Positions 9,433-18,470 of a stretch of 64,000 bases of DNA are shown here, one piece after another. The notes below the pieces were generated by a model, which had not been told where the DNA came from, did no database searches, and was given only the letters and a program-made list of their open reading frames with translations. The DNA lies in NCBI GenBank assembly GCA_000753455.2, contig LM994670.1, forward strand, positions 2,182,444 to 2,246,443, read 5' to 3'. Position 1 is the stretch's first letter, and every line of letters begins with the position of its first letter. A program made the position numbers and the translations under genes. This stretch comes from Clostridium jeddahitimonense (GTDB lineage Bacteria > Bacillota > Clostridia > Clostridiales > Clostridiaceae).

Positions 9433-9466
9433 CTAAAAGAAAAGCCTATCCGCAATAGGACAGGCT
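9433..9466 (-). terminator. intrinsic terminator after zapA
   Basis: The minus strand reads AGCCTGTCC-TATTGC-GGATAGGCT followed by TTTTCTTTT. The stem starts two bases after the zapA stop. It may only partly block read-through into the U32 gene. Confidence 0.8.
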
Positions 9467-9467
9467 C

Positions 9468-10358
9468 TTATCTTAGTAGTGGATTTTTAATTTTTTTCTC
9501 TATTGCAAGGCTAAAATTAGCATCATTTAATTTTTTTTCTAAATCCAATAATTTATACCTTGAATTTTGTAGCTTAAACTTTAATTCTTTATTATTCTTT
9601 TTAAGAACATCTTTTTCATTTTCAATGCTATTTATTCTACTCTTTAGTCTTTTAACTTCGTCACTATTATACTTACATTCCTCTATTTCTTTTTCTTTTA
9701 ATATCATTGAATCTTTTAAATAAATTTCACTTTTTTGTAACTCTTCATTTTTTAAATTAAGTAAAGTAAGTCTTTCATCCTTATCCTCTAAAGCATTCTT
9801 TAATTCTTCTATTTCCTTTGCAAAAGACTTTCTTAAATCTTCTTTTTCCAAAGCAAAACTTTCTTTTAGATCTTCTGTTTGTGCTGCAAAATTCTTTTCT
9901 AACTTTTCCTTTTCATCTTGTAGCTTTTGTTTTGTTTCTTCTAATTCTTTATGCAAAGTATCTATTGTACTATAAAGATTATCAACATCTTTAATTTTGT
10001 CTTCCATAGAGCAAATAATATTTTTTAAGTTATCTACCTCATTGTTTTTTATCTTATTATACTCTTCAGACTCTACTTTGACTTCTTTAAGCCTTTCTTT
10101 TAAAGCAACGCACTTTTCCTCTAAAGAATTTTTTCTTTTTACTAAATCTTCATTATCTAATTCACATTTAAAATATTCATCAGCTATATTTAATGCAGAT
10201 AATACAGCAACAGCTGTGGTACTTAACTTACTATTATTGGCAGATATCTCTCTAAACTTACCATCAACATATTCTGCTACTGCTAATAAATATTTTTCAT
10301 TTTCTTTTCCTTTTAAATTATATTCCACACCATTTATCTTAACCGTTACCGTGTTCAT
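9468..10358 (-). CDS. zapA: cell division protein ZapA with long C-terminal coiled coil
   Basis: The N-terminal ~75 residues match ZapA, the FtsZ-associated protein that bundles FtsZ filaments at the division ring: VTVKINGVEYNLKG, then YVDGKFREI and AVLSALNIADEYFK. Canonical ZapA is about 85-110 residues. This one is 296 because a very long Glu/Lys-rich coiled coil (about 75-285) follows. A standard ribosome-binding site (GAGGGG) precedes ATG 10358. An extended -10 element TGGTATAAT (minus strand, 10390-10398) lies about 35 bases upstream. The U32 and mutS2 genes follow. The ZapA head is clear; the function of the long tail is unknown. Confidence 0.85.
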   Translation of the reverse strand: MNTVTVKINGVEYNLKGKENEKYLLAVAEYVDGKFREISANNSKLSTTAVAVLSALNIADEYFKCELDNEDLVKRKNSLEEKCVALKERLKEVKVESEEYNKIKNNEVDNLKNIICSMEDKIKDVDNLYSTIDTLHKELEETKQKLQDEKEKLEKNFAAQTEDLKESFALEKEDLRKSFAKEIEELKNALEDKDERLTLLNLKNEELQKSEIYLKDSMILKEKEIEECKYNSDEVKRLKSRINSIENEKDVLKKNNKELKFKLQNSRYKLLDLEKKLNDANFSLAIEKKIKNPLLR

Positions 10359-10389
10359 TTTGCACCCCTCGTTTACTATAATTATTTAT

Positions 10390-10398
10390 ATTATACCA
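10390..10398 (-). promoter_or_regulatory. extended -10 promoter element for zapA
   Basis: The minus strand reads TGGTATAAT (TGnTATAAT), a strong extended -10. A weak -35 (TAGTTA) lies 17 bases before TATAAT. Confidence 0.6.
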
Positions 10399-10502
10399 TA
10401 TTAAGCTTTAAATAACTATACTTTCCTTAGTTAATGCCACAGTTTAGGGGATTATTTGATAAATTTTATTAAGCTTGTTATACTTTCATTGAGGTGTTTA
10501 TA

Positions 10503-11420
10503 TTGAACTATAATTATTTATTGAAAAATTGTACTCTTTGTATAAGAAACTGTAAAATAGATAGACTTAATGGGCAAGTAGGAGTCTGTAATTCTACAGA
10601 CACTTTAAAAATAGCAAGAGCTAAACTTCATCATTGGGAAGAGCCTTGCATTTCTGGATCTAATGGATCTGGTACAGTTTTTTTCTCTAACTGCAACTTA
10701 AAATGCGTTTTTTGTCAAAATCATTCAATATCTCAAGAAGGAAATGGACTTGAAATTTCTATAAACAGATTATCAGAAATATTTTTAGAGCTTCAATCTC
10801 AAGGCGCTCACAATATCAACTTAGTTACACCAACTCATTATGTTCCACAAATAATTGAGGCTCTTAAAATTTCTAAAAGTAATGGGCTTACAATACCTAT
10901 ACTTTATAATACTAATTCATTTGATTCTCTAGAAACAATAAAGTTACTAAATGGTTATATAGATGTGTATCTGCCTGATTTTAAATACTTTGATGATAAA
11001 TATTCAATTGCTTACTCAAAGGCTCCAGGCTATAGCAAGAATGTATTAGAAGTTATAAAAGAAATGGTTTCTCAAGTAGGTGAACCTCAATTTAAAGACG
11101 GCATAATTCAAAAAGGCGTTATAGTAAGACATTTATTATTACCAGGACTTCTTTTTGACTCCAAAAAAGTTATAGATACTCTTTATAACAACTTTGGTGA
11201 TAATATCTATATATCCTTTATGAATCAATATACCCCTTTATATAACGCTAAAAATTATCCAGAAATAAATAAACCAATTAATCCTAAAATTTACGATTCA
11301 CTTATAAATTACGCAGTAAATATAGGCGTTAAAAATGGATTTATTCAAGAAGAAGGAACTAACTCAGAAAACTATGTTCCTAGCTTTAAAAATGAAGGAG
11401 TAAAATCTATAGACAGTTAA
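10503..11420 (+). CDS. radical SAM protein, PflX-like (pyruvate-formate-lyase-activase homologue)
   Basis: A radical SAM enzyme of about 305 residues in the PflX/COG1313 group. The N-terminal cysteine pair region (CTLCIRNCKIDR, GVCNS) precedes the SAM-cluster motif CNLKCVFCQN (CX3CX2C), followed by THYVPQI and LPDFKYF typical of this group. The substrate is unknown; genuine PFL-activase function is not implied. Start choice: a GTG at 10494 is open, but it overlaps the ribosome-binding site GAGGTG (10491-10496). TTG 10503, six bases further on, is the likely start. A strong terminator follows the gene. Confidence 0.85.
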   Translation: MNYNYLLKNCTLCIRNCKIDRLNGQVGVCNSTDTLKIARAKLHHWEEPCISGSNGSGTVFFSNCNLKCVFCQNHSISQEGNGLEISINRLSEIFLELQSQGAHNINLVTPTHYVPQIIEALKISKSNGLTIPILYNTNSFDSLETIKLLNGYIDVYLPDFKYFDDKYSIAYSKAPGYSKNVLEVIKEMVSQVGEPQFKDGIIQKGVIVRHLLLPGLLFDSKKVIDTLYNNFGDNIYISFMNQYTPLYNAKNYPEINKPINPKIYDSLINYAVNIGVKNGFIQEEGTNSENYVPSFKNEGVKSIDS

Positions 11421-11450
11421 CAATTAAAATTTAATGGTTTATAATTAATG

Positions 11451-11478
11451 AAAAAAGTCAGCAAAGGCTGACTTTTTT
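11451..11478. terminator. bidirectional intrinsic terminator
   Basis: AAAAAAGTCAGC-AAAG-GCTGACTTTTTT is a perfect 12-bp inverted repeat between the convergent genes ending at 11420 (+) and 11503 (-). Confidence 0.9.
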
Positions 11479-11502
11479 TAATTTCTAATTCTTAATTATG
11501 GG

Positions 11503-12039
11503 TTAAACTATTCCCATTTTGCTAATAACCCCATCTAATAAAGCTTTCTTCTTTTGATTTAAGTATTCTCCATAATACTTTTCCTCTTCTCCAAATAATA
11601 ATGATTCTATAATCTTACTATCAATTTCTTTTAAAATAATCATGTTTATATCTCTTCTATATGTCTTTTCTAAAGTAGAGAATATTTTATTATACTCCTC
11701 TATCCCTCTTGTCTTTTTATACTTTCTTATTAAAGAATCAAGACTTGTATCATACTTTTTAATCTTGTAAATTATGCTTTCAATAGTTTTACTTTTATTT
11801 TTTAAGAAGTACTTCTCATAATCTAATTTTATTGCTAGCAATCTATTTATAGAATATTCTTTATCAGAAACTTCAAAAGTTACTTTATCTTCTTCAAAAA
11901 GTTTAGTAATGATATAGCTCATTATTTTATCATTATCGCTCCACTTTTCGATTATCTCTTCTTTTCCACCAACTATCTCTATAGCTTTTTTAAGTTGTCC
12001 AACTTTTTCTTCTAATGCTTTGTTATTTATGCTGCTCAT
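11503..12039 (-). CDS. hypothetical helical protein
   Basis: A 178-residue Lys/Glu-rich protein, predicted mainly helical, with no signal, membrane segment or cysteine motif. It starts MSSINNKALEEKVG after a clear ribosome-binding site (AAGGAG). It stands alone between a convergent radical SAM gene and a divergent DUF2156 gene. The 191-base divergent gap is very AT-rich and holds no other feature that I see. No family recognised. Confidence 0.7.
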   Translation of the reverse strand: MSSINNKALEEKVGQLKKAIEIVGGKEEIIEKWSDNDKIMSYIITKLFEEDKVTFEVSDKEYSINRLLAIKLDYEKYFLKNKSKTIESIIYKIKKYDTSLDSLIRKYKKTRGIEEYNKIFSTLEKTYRRDINMIILKEIDSKIIESLLFGEEEKYYGEYLNQKKKALLDGVISKMGIV

Positions 12040-12239
12040 TGTCTACTCCTTAATGTCTTAACTTATATAAAAAGTTATTAATTACATACCTAATAGCTTT
12101 TCTTTTATATTTTACATATATTCATATATAATTACAAGTTGCTATTTATTATCACTAATTGGAATTATAACTATCACAATATCTATGAATCAAAAATACA
12201 ATATTATATATCTATTTTTTAACAAAGGAGATGGCAGTT

Positions 12240-13121
12240 TTGTTAGATTTACATCCAATTTCTTATGAAGATAAAAACTTGATAGATTCTTATTCAAAAT
12301 CTATAACTACACTATCATATGAGTACTCTTTTAACTCATTATATTTATGGAAAGACCTTTGTCAAACTAATGTAGGTATAATTTACGATACTTTAGTAGT
12401 TCAAAAATACGATGAAGATAACGGTTTTTTCTTTATGATGCCTTATTCAGATAATACTGAGTCGTTATATAAAACTTTAGATTATTTAAAATGTAACTAC
12501 GTAAACTTTAAATATTTATTAGGTGATATAGATAACAACTATCTTAATTTATTAAAAAAACGTTACCCCATAGAAGTTCTAGAAAACAAAAACTCTTCTG
12601 AATATATTTATCTTACTACTGATTTAATTAGTCTTAAAGGAAAAAAATATCATAAAAAAAGAAATCATTATAATAATTTTATTAATTCATATAACTTTTC
12701 TTCTTCTCCTATAAATAGTGAAAAAATAATAACTGATTGCTTAATACTTCTATCTAACTGGGAAAATAAAAAATGTATATGCTCAAAGGAACTATTAATC
12801 GAACCATCTGCTATAAAAAACATTTTATATTCTCTTAATGATTTATCGCTAAATTCTATAGCTGTATATGTTGATGATGTCTTAGCTGGTTTTTCTATAG
12901 GTGAAGTTTTTAATGATTCAGCTATAATTCATATAGAAAAATGCAATACAGACTATCGTGGAATTTATGCATTTATAAATAATGAATTTTTAAAATCATC
13001 TTTTAAAGATACTAAATATGTTAATAGAGAAGAAGACTGCGGACATGAAGGTCTACAAAAATCAAAAGAATCTTATCACCCATATAAAATTCTAAATAAA
13101 TATTTTGTAAAAATAAAGTAG
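12240..13121 (+). CDS. DUF2156 / phosphatidylglycerol lysyltransferase-domain protein
   Basis: About 293 residues, resembling the GNAT-like C-terminal domain of MprF (DUF2156) without the membrane flippase part. Supporting motifs include HKKRNHYNNF (the basic stretch after the first subdomain), a central IAVYVDDVLAGFSIGE strand-turn-strand, IHIEKCNTDYRG and the C-terminal NREEDCGHEGLQKSKESYHP. It could transfer an amino acid from aminoacyl-tRNA to lipid or peptide; the substrate is unknown. ATG 12231 abuts the ribosome-binding site AAAGGAG with no spacing. TTG 12240, nine bases after GGAG, is the likelier start. The stop codon lies inside the terminator stem. Confidence 0.75.
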   Translation: MLDLHPISYEDKNLIDSYSKSITTLSYEYSFNSLYLWKDLCQTNVGIIYDTLVVQKYDEDNGFFFMMPYSDNTESLYKTLDYLKCNYVNFKYLLGDIDNNYLNLLKKRYPIEVLENKNSSEYIYLTTDLISLKGKKYHKKRNHYNNFINSYNFSSSPINSEKIITDCLILLSNWENKKCICSKELLIEPSAIKNILYSLNDLSLNSIAVYVDDVLAGFSIGEVFNDSAIIHIEKCNTDYRGIYAFINNEFLKSSFKDTKYVNREEDCGHEGLQKSKESYHPYKILNKYFVKIK

Positions 13122-13150
13122 TAATTCACTTTTGAATTACTACTTTATTT
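13111..13150. terminator. terminator overlapping the DUF2156 stop codon
   Basis: An 18-bp perfect inverted repeat (13111-13128 with 13133-13150) contains the gene's TAG stop (13119-13121). Runs on both sides allow action in either direction, so it may also end the pheST transcript. Confidence 0.8.
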
Positions 13151-13154
13151 TTAA

Positions 13155-13236
13155 GTTAAGAAAACTAATTTTCGTGATATTAAATAAGTAAGTTCCACTA
13201 ACTAAATCGGAGATTTAGAGTGTCAGTTATCTTAAC
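13155..13236 (-). repeat. small inverted-repeat element overlapping the 3' end of pheT
   Basis: GTTAAGAAAACT (13155-13166) and AGTTATCTTAAC (13225-13236) are inverted copies matching at 11 of 12 positions. Between them is a perfect dyad CTAAATC-GGA-GATTTAG (13202-13218). The right repeat covers the last pheT codons and stop. It could be a miniature palindromic element or a structured 3'-UTR. No coding potential. Confidence 0.4.
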
Positions 13237-15605
13237 ACAGCTCCTAGTTTGTGTTCTAGTGCTTTTAGGATTTTATCGTGAACTTTAGATATATCTTTAT
13301 CTTCTAAAGTTTTCTTTTCATCTCTATAAGCTATAGCATAAGCTATTGATTTTTTACCTTCTGGTATTTGTGCTCCCTTATAGATATCAAATAATTGTAC
13401 TTTTTCTACTAAGTTTCCACCAGCTCTTCTTATACAGTCTTCTATGTCAGCAACTAATATAGAGTCATCGCATAAAAGTGCAATATCTCTTGTTACAGCT
13501 GGGAACTTTGGTAATGGTTTATATGATTTAACTGTAGTAGCTGCTTGGAATAGTAAATCTAAGTCTAATTCTGCTACATAACAATCTACATCTATTCCAT
13601 AGTTTTCAGTTACATCTGGATGAACTTCCCCAAATACTCCTGCTTTCTTATTTCTAACCATTAATGCTGCAGTTTTTCCTGGATGGTAACTTGGATTTTC
13701 ACTTTCACGTGCATATTTAGCTTTATCTACACCTAATCCTTCAATTACATTTTCCACTATTCCTTTAAGATCAAGGTAATCGCAATCACCATAGATACCT
13801 ATAGTTAAGATATTTTTCTCTGTTGGCAACTCAGTTTCTACTTCATTGGGAATATATACTCTTCCTATTTCAAATAATCTAACATAATCATTGTTTCTAG
13901 AATAGTTTCTAGATAAACACTCCATTATTGATGGTAATGTAGTAGTTCTCATTACACTATAATCCTCACCTAATGGATTCTTTATTTTAACAACATTTCT
14001 AAGTTCGCTATCTTCTGGTATATTAACTTTATCAAACACCTTAGGTGATACAAATGAATAACTGATAGATTGATTAACGCCGCTTCCAATCATTATATCT
14101 ACAACTTTATCTGATAATAATTCATTTTTGTATTTAGGTTCTCTTTCAGTAGATACCTTAAATACTGTTGTAGGAATCTTATCATATCCATAAATTCTAG
14201 CAACTTCTTCAGCTATATCTTCTTTTATAGCTATATCTATTCTAAATGTAGGTATAGTTATATCTAACATTTCACCTTTAATCTCCGCTTTTAAATCTAA
14301 AGAGTCTAAAGCTTCTTTCATTTCTTCTTTAGATATATCTGTTCCTAAGAATTTATTAATCCAAGCTGAATCTACAGTTATAGAGCCTTCTTCTTTAACT
14401 TGATTATAAACATCTATAGTTCCTTCCATAACTTCTCCACATGCTAATTCACAAACAAGTGCACAAGCTCTATCTATAGCAAGCTTAGCTAAGTTAGGGT
14501 CTATATCTTTATCAAATCTTGAAGAACTTTCTGATCTTAAATTTAACTTTTTAGAGCTAACTCTTATATTAGTTCCTTCAAAGTTTGCTGATTCAAATAT
14601 AACTTCTGTTGTATCATCTTGAATTTCTGAGTTTAATCCACCCATTATTCCAGCTAATGCAACTGATTTTTCACCATCCTTAATCATTAAGAAATCTGAA
14701 GTTAGCTCTCTTTCTACTTCATCTAAAGTAGTGAATTTTTCTCCATCTTTAGCTTTTTCAACAACAATTTTTCCACTTTCTATTTGTCTAGCATCAAAAG
14801 CATGCATTGGTTGCCCAATCTCTAACATAACAAAGTTAGTTATATCAACTATATTGTTAATAGGTCTAACCCCAGCTTCTAAAAGTCTTTCTTGCATCCA
14901 ACCTGGTGATGGCATTACTTTTACATTTTTAACACCTCTAGCCATATATCTTCTACATAAATCATCTCTTACTTCTACTTTTAATTCATCATTAATATTA
15001 GCTGATGATTTTACTTCAAAGTTCATATTTGGCATTTTATAAGAAGTTCTTAAAGTCGCTGCCGTTTCCCTAGCCATACCAACTATACTTAAACAATCAG
15101 GTCTATTAGAAGTTATTTCAAAATCTAATATAGCTTTGTTTAAACCTAAGTATTCTTTTATATCCATCCCAAGAGGTGCATCTTGTGGTAATATCATTAA
15201 TCCATGAACTGGTTCATCTCCAGCAATTCCTAGTTCTTCTTCAGAACAGAACATACCATTAGATACTACGCCTCTCATCTTACCTTTTTTAATTTCACTT
15301 CCATCAGCTAAAATTGATTTATGAAGAGCAACTGGAACTACATCTTCTTCTTTCATATTAGTAGCTGCAGTAACTATTTGAATTTCTTCTTCAGCTCCAA
15401 TATTTACTTGACATACATTTAATCTATCAGCATCTGGATGTTTTTCTATTTTAGTAATCTTTCCTGTAACAATATTTTTTATATTGTCACCTTGTATAAT
15501 AACCTCTTCTACAGCTGAACCTGAAAGAGTTAATTTATCACCTAATGTAACTGCATCTACATTTACTTCTGCATAATCTTTTAACCAATTATATGGTACT
15601 TTCAT
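13227..15605 (-). CDS. pheT: phenylalanine--tRNA ligase beta subunit
   Basis: The 792-residue beta subunit of the alpha2-beta2 synthetase that charges tRNA-Phe. It starts [11 protein letters not shown]. The N-terminal EMAP-like tRNA-binding domain spans about 40-150 ([13 protein letters not shown]). The B3/B4 editing region follows (TSNRPDCLS and later), then the B5 domain, a catalytic-like core, and the C-terminal FDX-ACB anticodon-binding domain (about 700-792, [11 protein letters not shown]). It lies 17 bases after pheS in the same T-box-controlled operon. Its 3' end overlaps a small inverted repeat. Confidence 0.97.
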   Translation of the reverse strand: MKVPYNWLKDYAEVNVDAVTLGDKLTLSGSAVEEVIIQGDNIKNIVTGKITKIEKHPDADRLNVCQVNIGAEEEIQIVTAATNMKEEDVVPVALHKSILADGSEIKKGKMRGVVSNGMFCSEEELGIAGDEPVHGLMILPQDAPLGMDIKEYLGLNKAILDFEITSNRPDCLSIVGMARETAATLRTSYKMPNMNFEVKSSANINDELKVEVRDDLCRRYMARGVKNVKVMPSPGWMQERLLEAGVRPINNIVDITNFVMLEIGQPMHAFDARQIESGKIVVEKAKDGEKFTTLDEVERELTSDFLMIKDGEKSVALAGIMGGLNSEIQDDTTEVIFESANFEGTNIRVSSKKLNLRSESSSRFDKDIDPNLAKLAIDRACALVCELACGEVMEGTIDVYNQVKEEGSITVDSAWINKFLGTDISKEEMKEALDSLDLKAEIKGEMLDITIPTFRIDIAIKEDIAEEVARIYGYDKIPTTVFKVSTEREPKYKNELLSDKVVDIMIGSGVNQSISYSFVSPKVFDKVNIPEDSELRNVVKIKNPLGEDYSVMRTTTLPSIMECLSRNYSRNNDYVRLFEIGRVYIPNEVETELPTEKNILTIGIYGDCDYLDLKGIVENVIEGLGVDKAKYARESENPSYHPGKTAALMVRNKKAGVFGEVHPDVTENYGIDVDCYVAELDLDLLFQAATTVKSYKPLPKFPAVTRDIALLCDDSILVADIEDCIRRAGGNLVEKVQLFDIYKGAQIPEGKKSIAYAIAYRDEKKTLEDKDISKVHDKILKALEHKLGAVLR

Positions 15606-15622
15606 CTCACTTTACCTCCTAA

Positions 15623-16642
15623 TTAAAATTGATTTAAAAATCTCATATCACTTTCGTATAATAATCTGATATCATCTATTCCGTACTTAAGCATAACCAT
15701 TCTGTCTACACCAAATCCGAAAGCAAATCCACTATAAACTTCTGGGTCTACTCCACAATTTCTTAAAACTTCAGGGTGAACCATTCCGCATCCTAAAATT
15801 TCAATCCATCCGCTTCCTTTACATACTCTACAACCTTCTCCACCGCATACAAAGCAAGTAGCATCCATTTCTGCTGATGGCTCTGTAAATGGGAAGTGGT
15901 GTGGTCTAAATTTAGTTACAACCTTATCCCCGAACATCTTTTTAGCAAATAATTCTAATGTTCCTTTTAAGTCTGCAAAAGTAACACCCTTATCAATTAC
16001 TAGACCTTCCATTTGATAGAATATAGGTGAGTGAGTAGCATCTACAGCGTCTGATCTATAAACCTTACCTGGTGATATCATTTTTATAGGAGGTTGTTGT
16101 TTCTCCATAGTTCTAACTTGAACTGGAGAAGTTTGAGTTCTTAATACTATGTTATCATTTATATAGAAAGTATCTTGCTCACTTCTTGCCGGATGGTCCT
16201 TTGGTATATTTAGAGCTTCAAAGTTATAGTGATCTAATTCAACTTCTGGTCCTTCTTCTATAGTAAATCCCATTGAAATAAATATTTCTTTCATGCTTTC
16301 TAATGTTAAATCTAAAGGATGTCTTTTTCCTATAACATTTCTTTTACCTGGTAATGATATATCTATAACTTCGCTAGCAAGTTTAGCATTCTTTTCTTTT
16401 TCTTTAATCTTTTTGCTAACCTCTTCTAATTTCTCTTCTACCTCATTTTTAGCCTCATTAACTAATTTCCCAACTACAGGTCTTTCTTCTTTTGATAAAG
16501 CTCCCATACTTCTAAGGATAGTAGTTAGCTCCCCTTTTTTCCCAAGGTATTTAACTCTTATTTCTTCTAATGCTCCACTATTTTCTGCAGCAGATATTTC
16601 ATTAAAAGCAGCTTCTTTAATTGCTAATAATTTTTCTTGCAT
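15623..16642 (-). CDS. pheS: phenylalanine--tRNA ligase alpha subunit
   Basis: The 339-residue catalytic subunit. An N-terminal coiled-coil tRNA-binding arm (about 1-95) precedes the class II core with GKRHPL, motif 2 region [26 protein letters not shown] and motif 3 [12 protein letters not shown] cysteine cluster ([12 protein letters not shown]) sits before motif GSGWIEI, as in many Firmicute PheS. The ribosome-binding site is GAAGGGAGA before ATG. First gene after the Phe T-box. Confidence 0.97.
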   Translation of the reverse strand: MQEKLLAIKEAAFNEISAAENSGALEEIRVKYLGKKGELTTILRSMGALSKEERPVVGKLVNEAKNEVEEKLEEVSKKIKEKEKNAKLASEVIDISLPGKRNVIGKRHPLDLTLESMKEIFISMGFTIEEGPEVELDHYNFEALNIPKDHPARSEQDTFYINDNIVLRTQTSPVQVRTMEKQQPPIKMISPGKVYRSDAVDATHSPIFYQMEGLVIDKGVTFADLKGTLELFAKKMFGDKVVTKFRPHHFPFTEPSAEMDATCFVCGGEGCRVCKGSGWIEILGCGMVHPEVLRNCGVDPEVYSGFAFGFGVDRMVMLKYGIDDIRLLYESDMRFLNQF

Positions 16643-16688
16643 TTGTATTCTCCCTTCTAACGAATTAAATTATGGTATTTTTTCCAAT

Positions 16689-16945
16689 AAAAAAAAGGAT
16701 ATTCAGCCCCACAAAGGGACGGAATATCCGCGTTACCACCCTAATTGATATTTATTATAAAACAAATATCCAACTTAATTTTAATAACGGTAAAAACCGC
16801 TAGCTACTACTTCGTTTCACAGCTAGTACTCCTGAGCGAACTTCAATATAAATTCTAATAAAAAGGCTTACAGTCTATGACCTCTTCTCCCTGAAAAAGT
16901 TTTTATACCTACTCTCTCAATCACAGTATTTTTATATTAAATTAC
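16689..16945 (-). promoter_or_regulatory. T-box leader of pheST (Phe, UUC specifier)
   Basis: An mRNA leader that reads uncharged tRNA-Phe. On the minus strand the Stem I landmarks GAGAGAGTAGG and GGGAGAAGAGG are present, then TGAAGTTCGCTC with the specifier TTC (plus 16838-16840). The T-box sequence AGGGTGGTAACGCGG is at 16728-16742. The terminator is GGATATTC...GAATATCC (16697-16729) followed by seven or more T. Uncharged tRNA would stabilise the antiterminator and allow pheST expression. Confidence 0.95.
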
Positions 16946-16950
16946 AACTG

Positions 16951-16979
16951 ATTATACATCTAAAAGACAATATTTTCAA
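16951..16979 (-). promoter_or_regulatory. sigma-A promoter of the pheST T-box transcript
   Basis: Minus strand TTGAAA (16974-16979), 17-base spacer, TATAAT (16951-16956). Spacing and hexamers are near-consensus, and the predicted start is just before Stem I. Confidence 0.8.
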
Positions 16980-16994
16980 TAGTTTTATGTAAAA

Positions 16995-17777
16995 TTATTT
17001 ATTTGATATATTTTGTCTAACTCTTTCAAATAAAATTATAGATGTTGCTATAGCTACATTTAGAGATTCAGCTCCACCAGGCATTGGTATTTTAACTTTA
17101 ATATCTGCCATATCAAAAATTTCATCGCTTATACCATTTCCTTCATTTCCTACTGAAAGAATTATTTTACCACTTAAATCCTCTCTAAAGAAATCTTTAG
17201 ATTCTTGCAATGAAGTAGCAACTAAACTAAAGTCATCATTTTTTAGTTCTTTTAAAAACGACAAATCATTATCATGTATTATCGGAACATAAAATATAGA
17301 ACCCATTGTAGATCTTATAACCTTATCATTATATATATCTACAGTACCTTTTGTTAGTATAATTCCAGTTACTCCTGCTGCATGTGCAGTTCTGATTATG
17401 GTACCTAAATTACCTGGATCTTGAACTTTATCACATAGAAGATAGAAATCTCCATTTAAGTTTTCTCTTTTATCTTCTATCTCTAGTATTGCAATTATTC
17501 CTTGTGGATTCTCGGTAGAAGTAAGTTGTGAAAAAAGGCTATCTTCCATTAAATATATCTTTATATTATCGATATACCCCTCTAAATATTGACTTATTTT
17601 TTTCTCTCCATCAGCATTTACAACTATAGAATCAATTTTACATCCTGCCTTAAATGCTTCTTGTATTAATCTAAAGCCTTCTATTATATATTTTTGTTCT
17701 TTATTTCTACCTTTTCTATCTTTAAGCTTTTTCGCTAGCTTAAAAAATGTATTCTCTTTACTTTCTATTGATATCAA
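16995..17777 (-). CDS. TrmH/SpoU family RNA methyltransferase
   Basis: A 260-residue 2'-O-ribose methyltransferase of the SPOUT class. The N-terminal substrate-binding part starts with the ISIESKENTFFK type of sequence. The knotted SAM-binding domain carries DKVQDPGNLGTIIRTA, SVGNEGNGIS and IPMPGGAESLNVAIA (the three SpoU motifs). The target is probably 23S rRNA or tRNA; the site cannot be told. The start is TTG 17777, set by GAGGTG six bases upstream. It lies 11 bases after ktrA on the same strand, so it is likely co-transcribed with the potassium genes. Confidence 0.9.
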   Translation of the reverse strand: MISIESKENTFFKLAKKLKDRKGRNKEQKYIIEGFRLIQEAFKAGCKIDSIVVNADGEKKISQYLEGYIDNIKIYLMEDSLFSQLTSTENPQGIIAILEIEDKRENLNGDFYLLCDKVQDPGNLGTIIRTAHAAGVTGIILTKGTVDIYNDKVIRSTMGSIFYVPIIHDNDLSFLKELKNDDFSLVATSLQESKDFFREDLSGKIILSVGNEGNGISDEIFDMADIKVKIPMPGGAESLNVAIATSIILFERVRQNISNK

Positions 17778-17788
17778 TTTCTACACCT

Positions 17789-18460
17789 CTATTTTTGCTT
17801 AGACATAATCTCTTCTATCTTAGCTAAATCTTCTGCTGAACCAATAGCTACTATTATATCTTCTGTAGAAATAACTTCTTCAGCGCTAGGAGAGATATTA
17901 ATATCATCATTTTTCTTTATTGCCATTACATTAATTCCATATTTACTTCTAAGCTTAAGCTCAGTAAGTGTCTTACCATTCCATTCTGCTAATGCTTTCA
18001 TTTCCATTATGCTATAATCTGGTGATAATTCAATGTAATCTAAAATACTTGCAGATACAAGATTATGAGCAACTCTAACCCCCATATCTTTTTCTGGTAA
18101 TACTACTCTATCTGCCCCTATCTTATATAATACCTTGGCATGTAAATCACTTTGCCCCTTCGCAATTATGTATTTAACACCTAGCTCTTTAACTAATAAT
18201 GTTACCATAACACTAGCTTGTATATTCGATCCTATTGTAACTACTGCAACATCAAAATTTCTTAACCCTAAAGTTCTAAGTGCTGACTCATCTGTTGCAT
18301 CCATCTGAACCGCATGAGTTACAGAATCTGAAATTTCTTGAACCATATCCTCATCCATATCTACAGCTAATACATCATGACCTAACCCATAAAGAGTCTT
18401 TGCTACAGACTCCCCAAATCTTCCTAAACCTATAACTACAAATTGTTTACTCTTCGCCAT
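17789..18460 (-). CDS. ktrA: potassium uptake regulatory subunit (KtrA/TrkA RCK protein)
   Basis: A 223-residue cytosolic gating ring protein. The RCK_N Rossmann fold begins VIGLGRFGESVAKTL with the acidic end of strand 2 (AVDMDE), which binds NAD(H) or ATP/ADP. The RCK_C domain (about 135-220) in this family binds c-di-AMP in Firmicutes. It follows ktrB by 10 bases and forms the KtrAB K+ (Na+-coupled) uptake system with it. The ribosome-binding site is GGAGAG. Confidence 0.93.
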   Translation of the reverse strand: MAKSKQFVVIGLGRFGESVAKTLYGLGHDVLAVDMDEDMVQEISDSVTHAVQMDATDESALRTLGLRNFDVAVVTIGSNIQASVMVTLLVKELGVKYIIAKGQSDLHAKVLYKIGADRVVLPEKDMGVRVAHNLVSASILDYIELSPDYSIMEMKALAEWNGKTLTELKLRSKYGINVMAIKKNDDINISPSAEEVISTEDIIVAIGSAEDLAKIEEIMSKQK

Positions 18461-18470
18461 AATTACTCTC

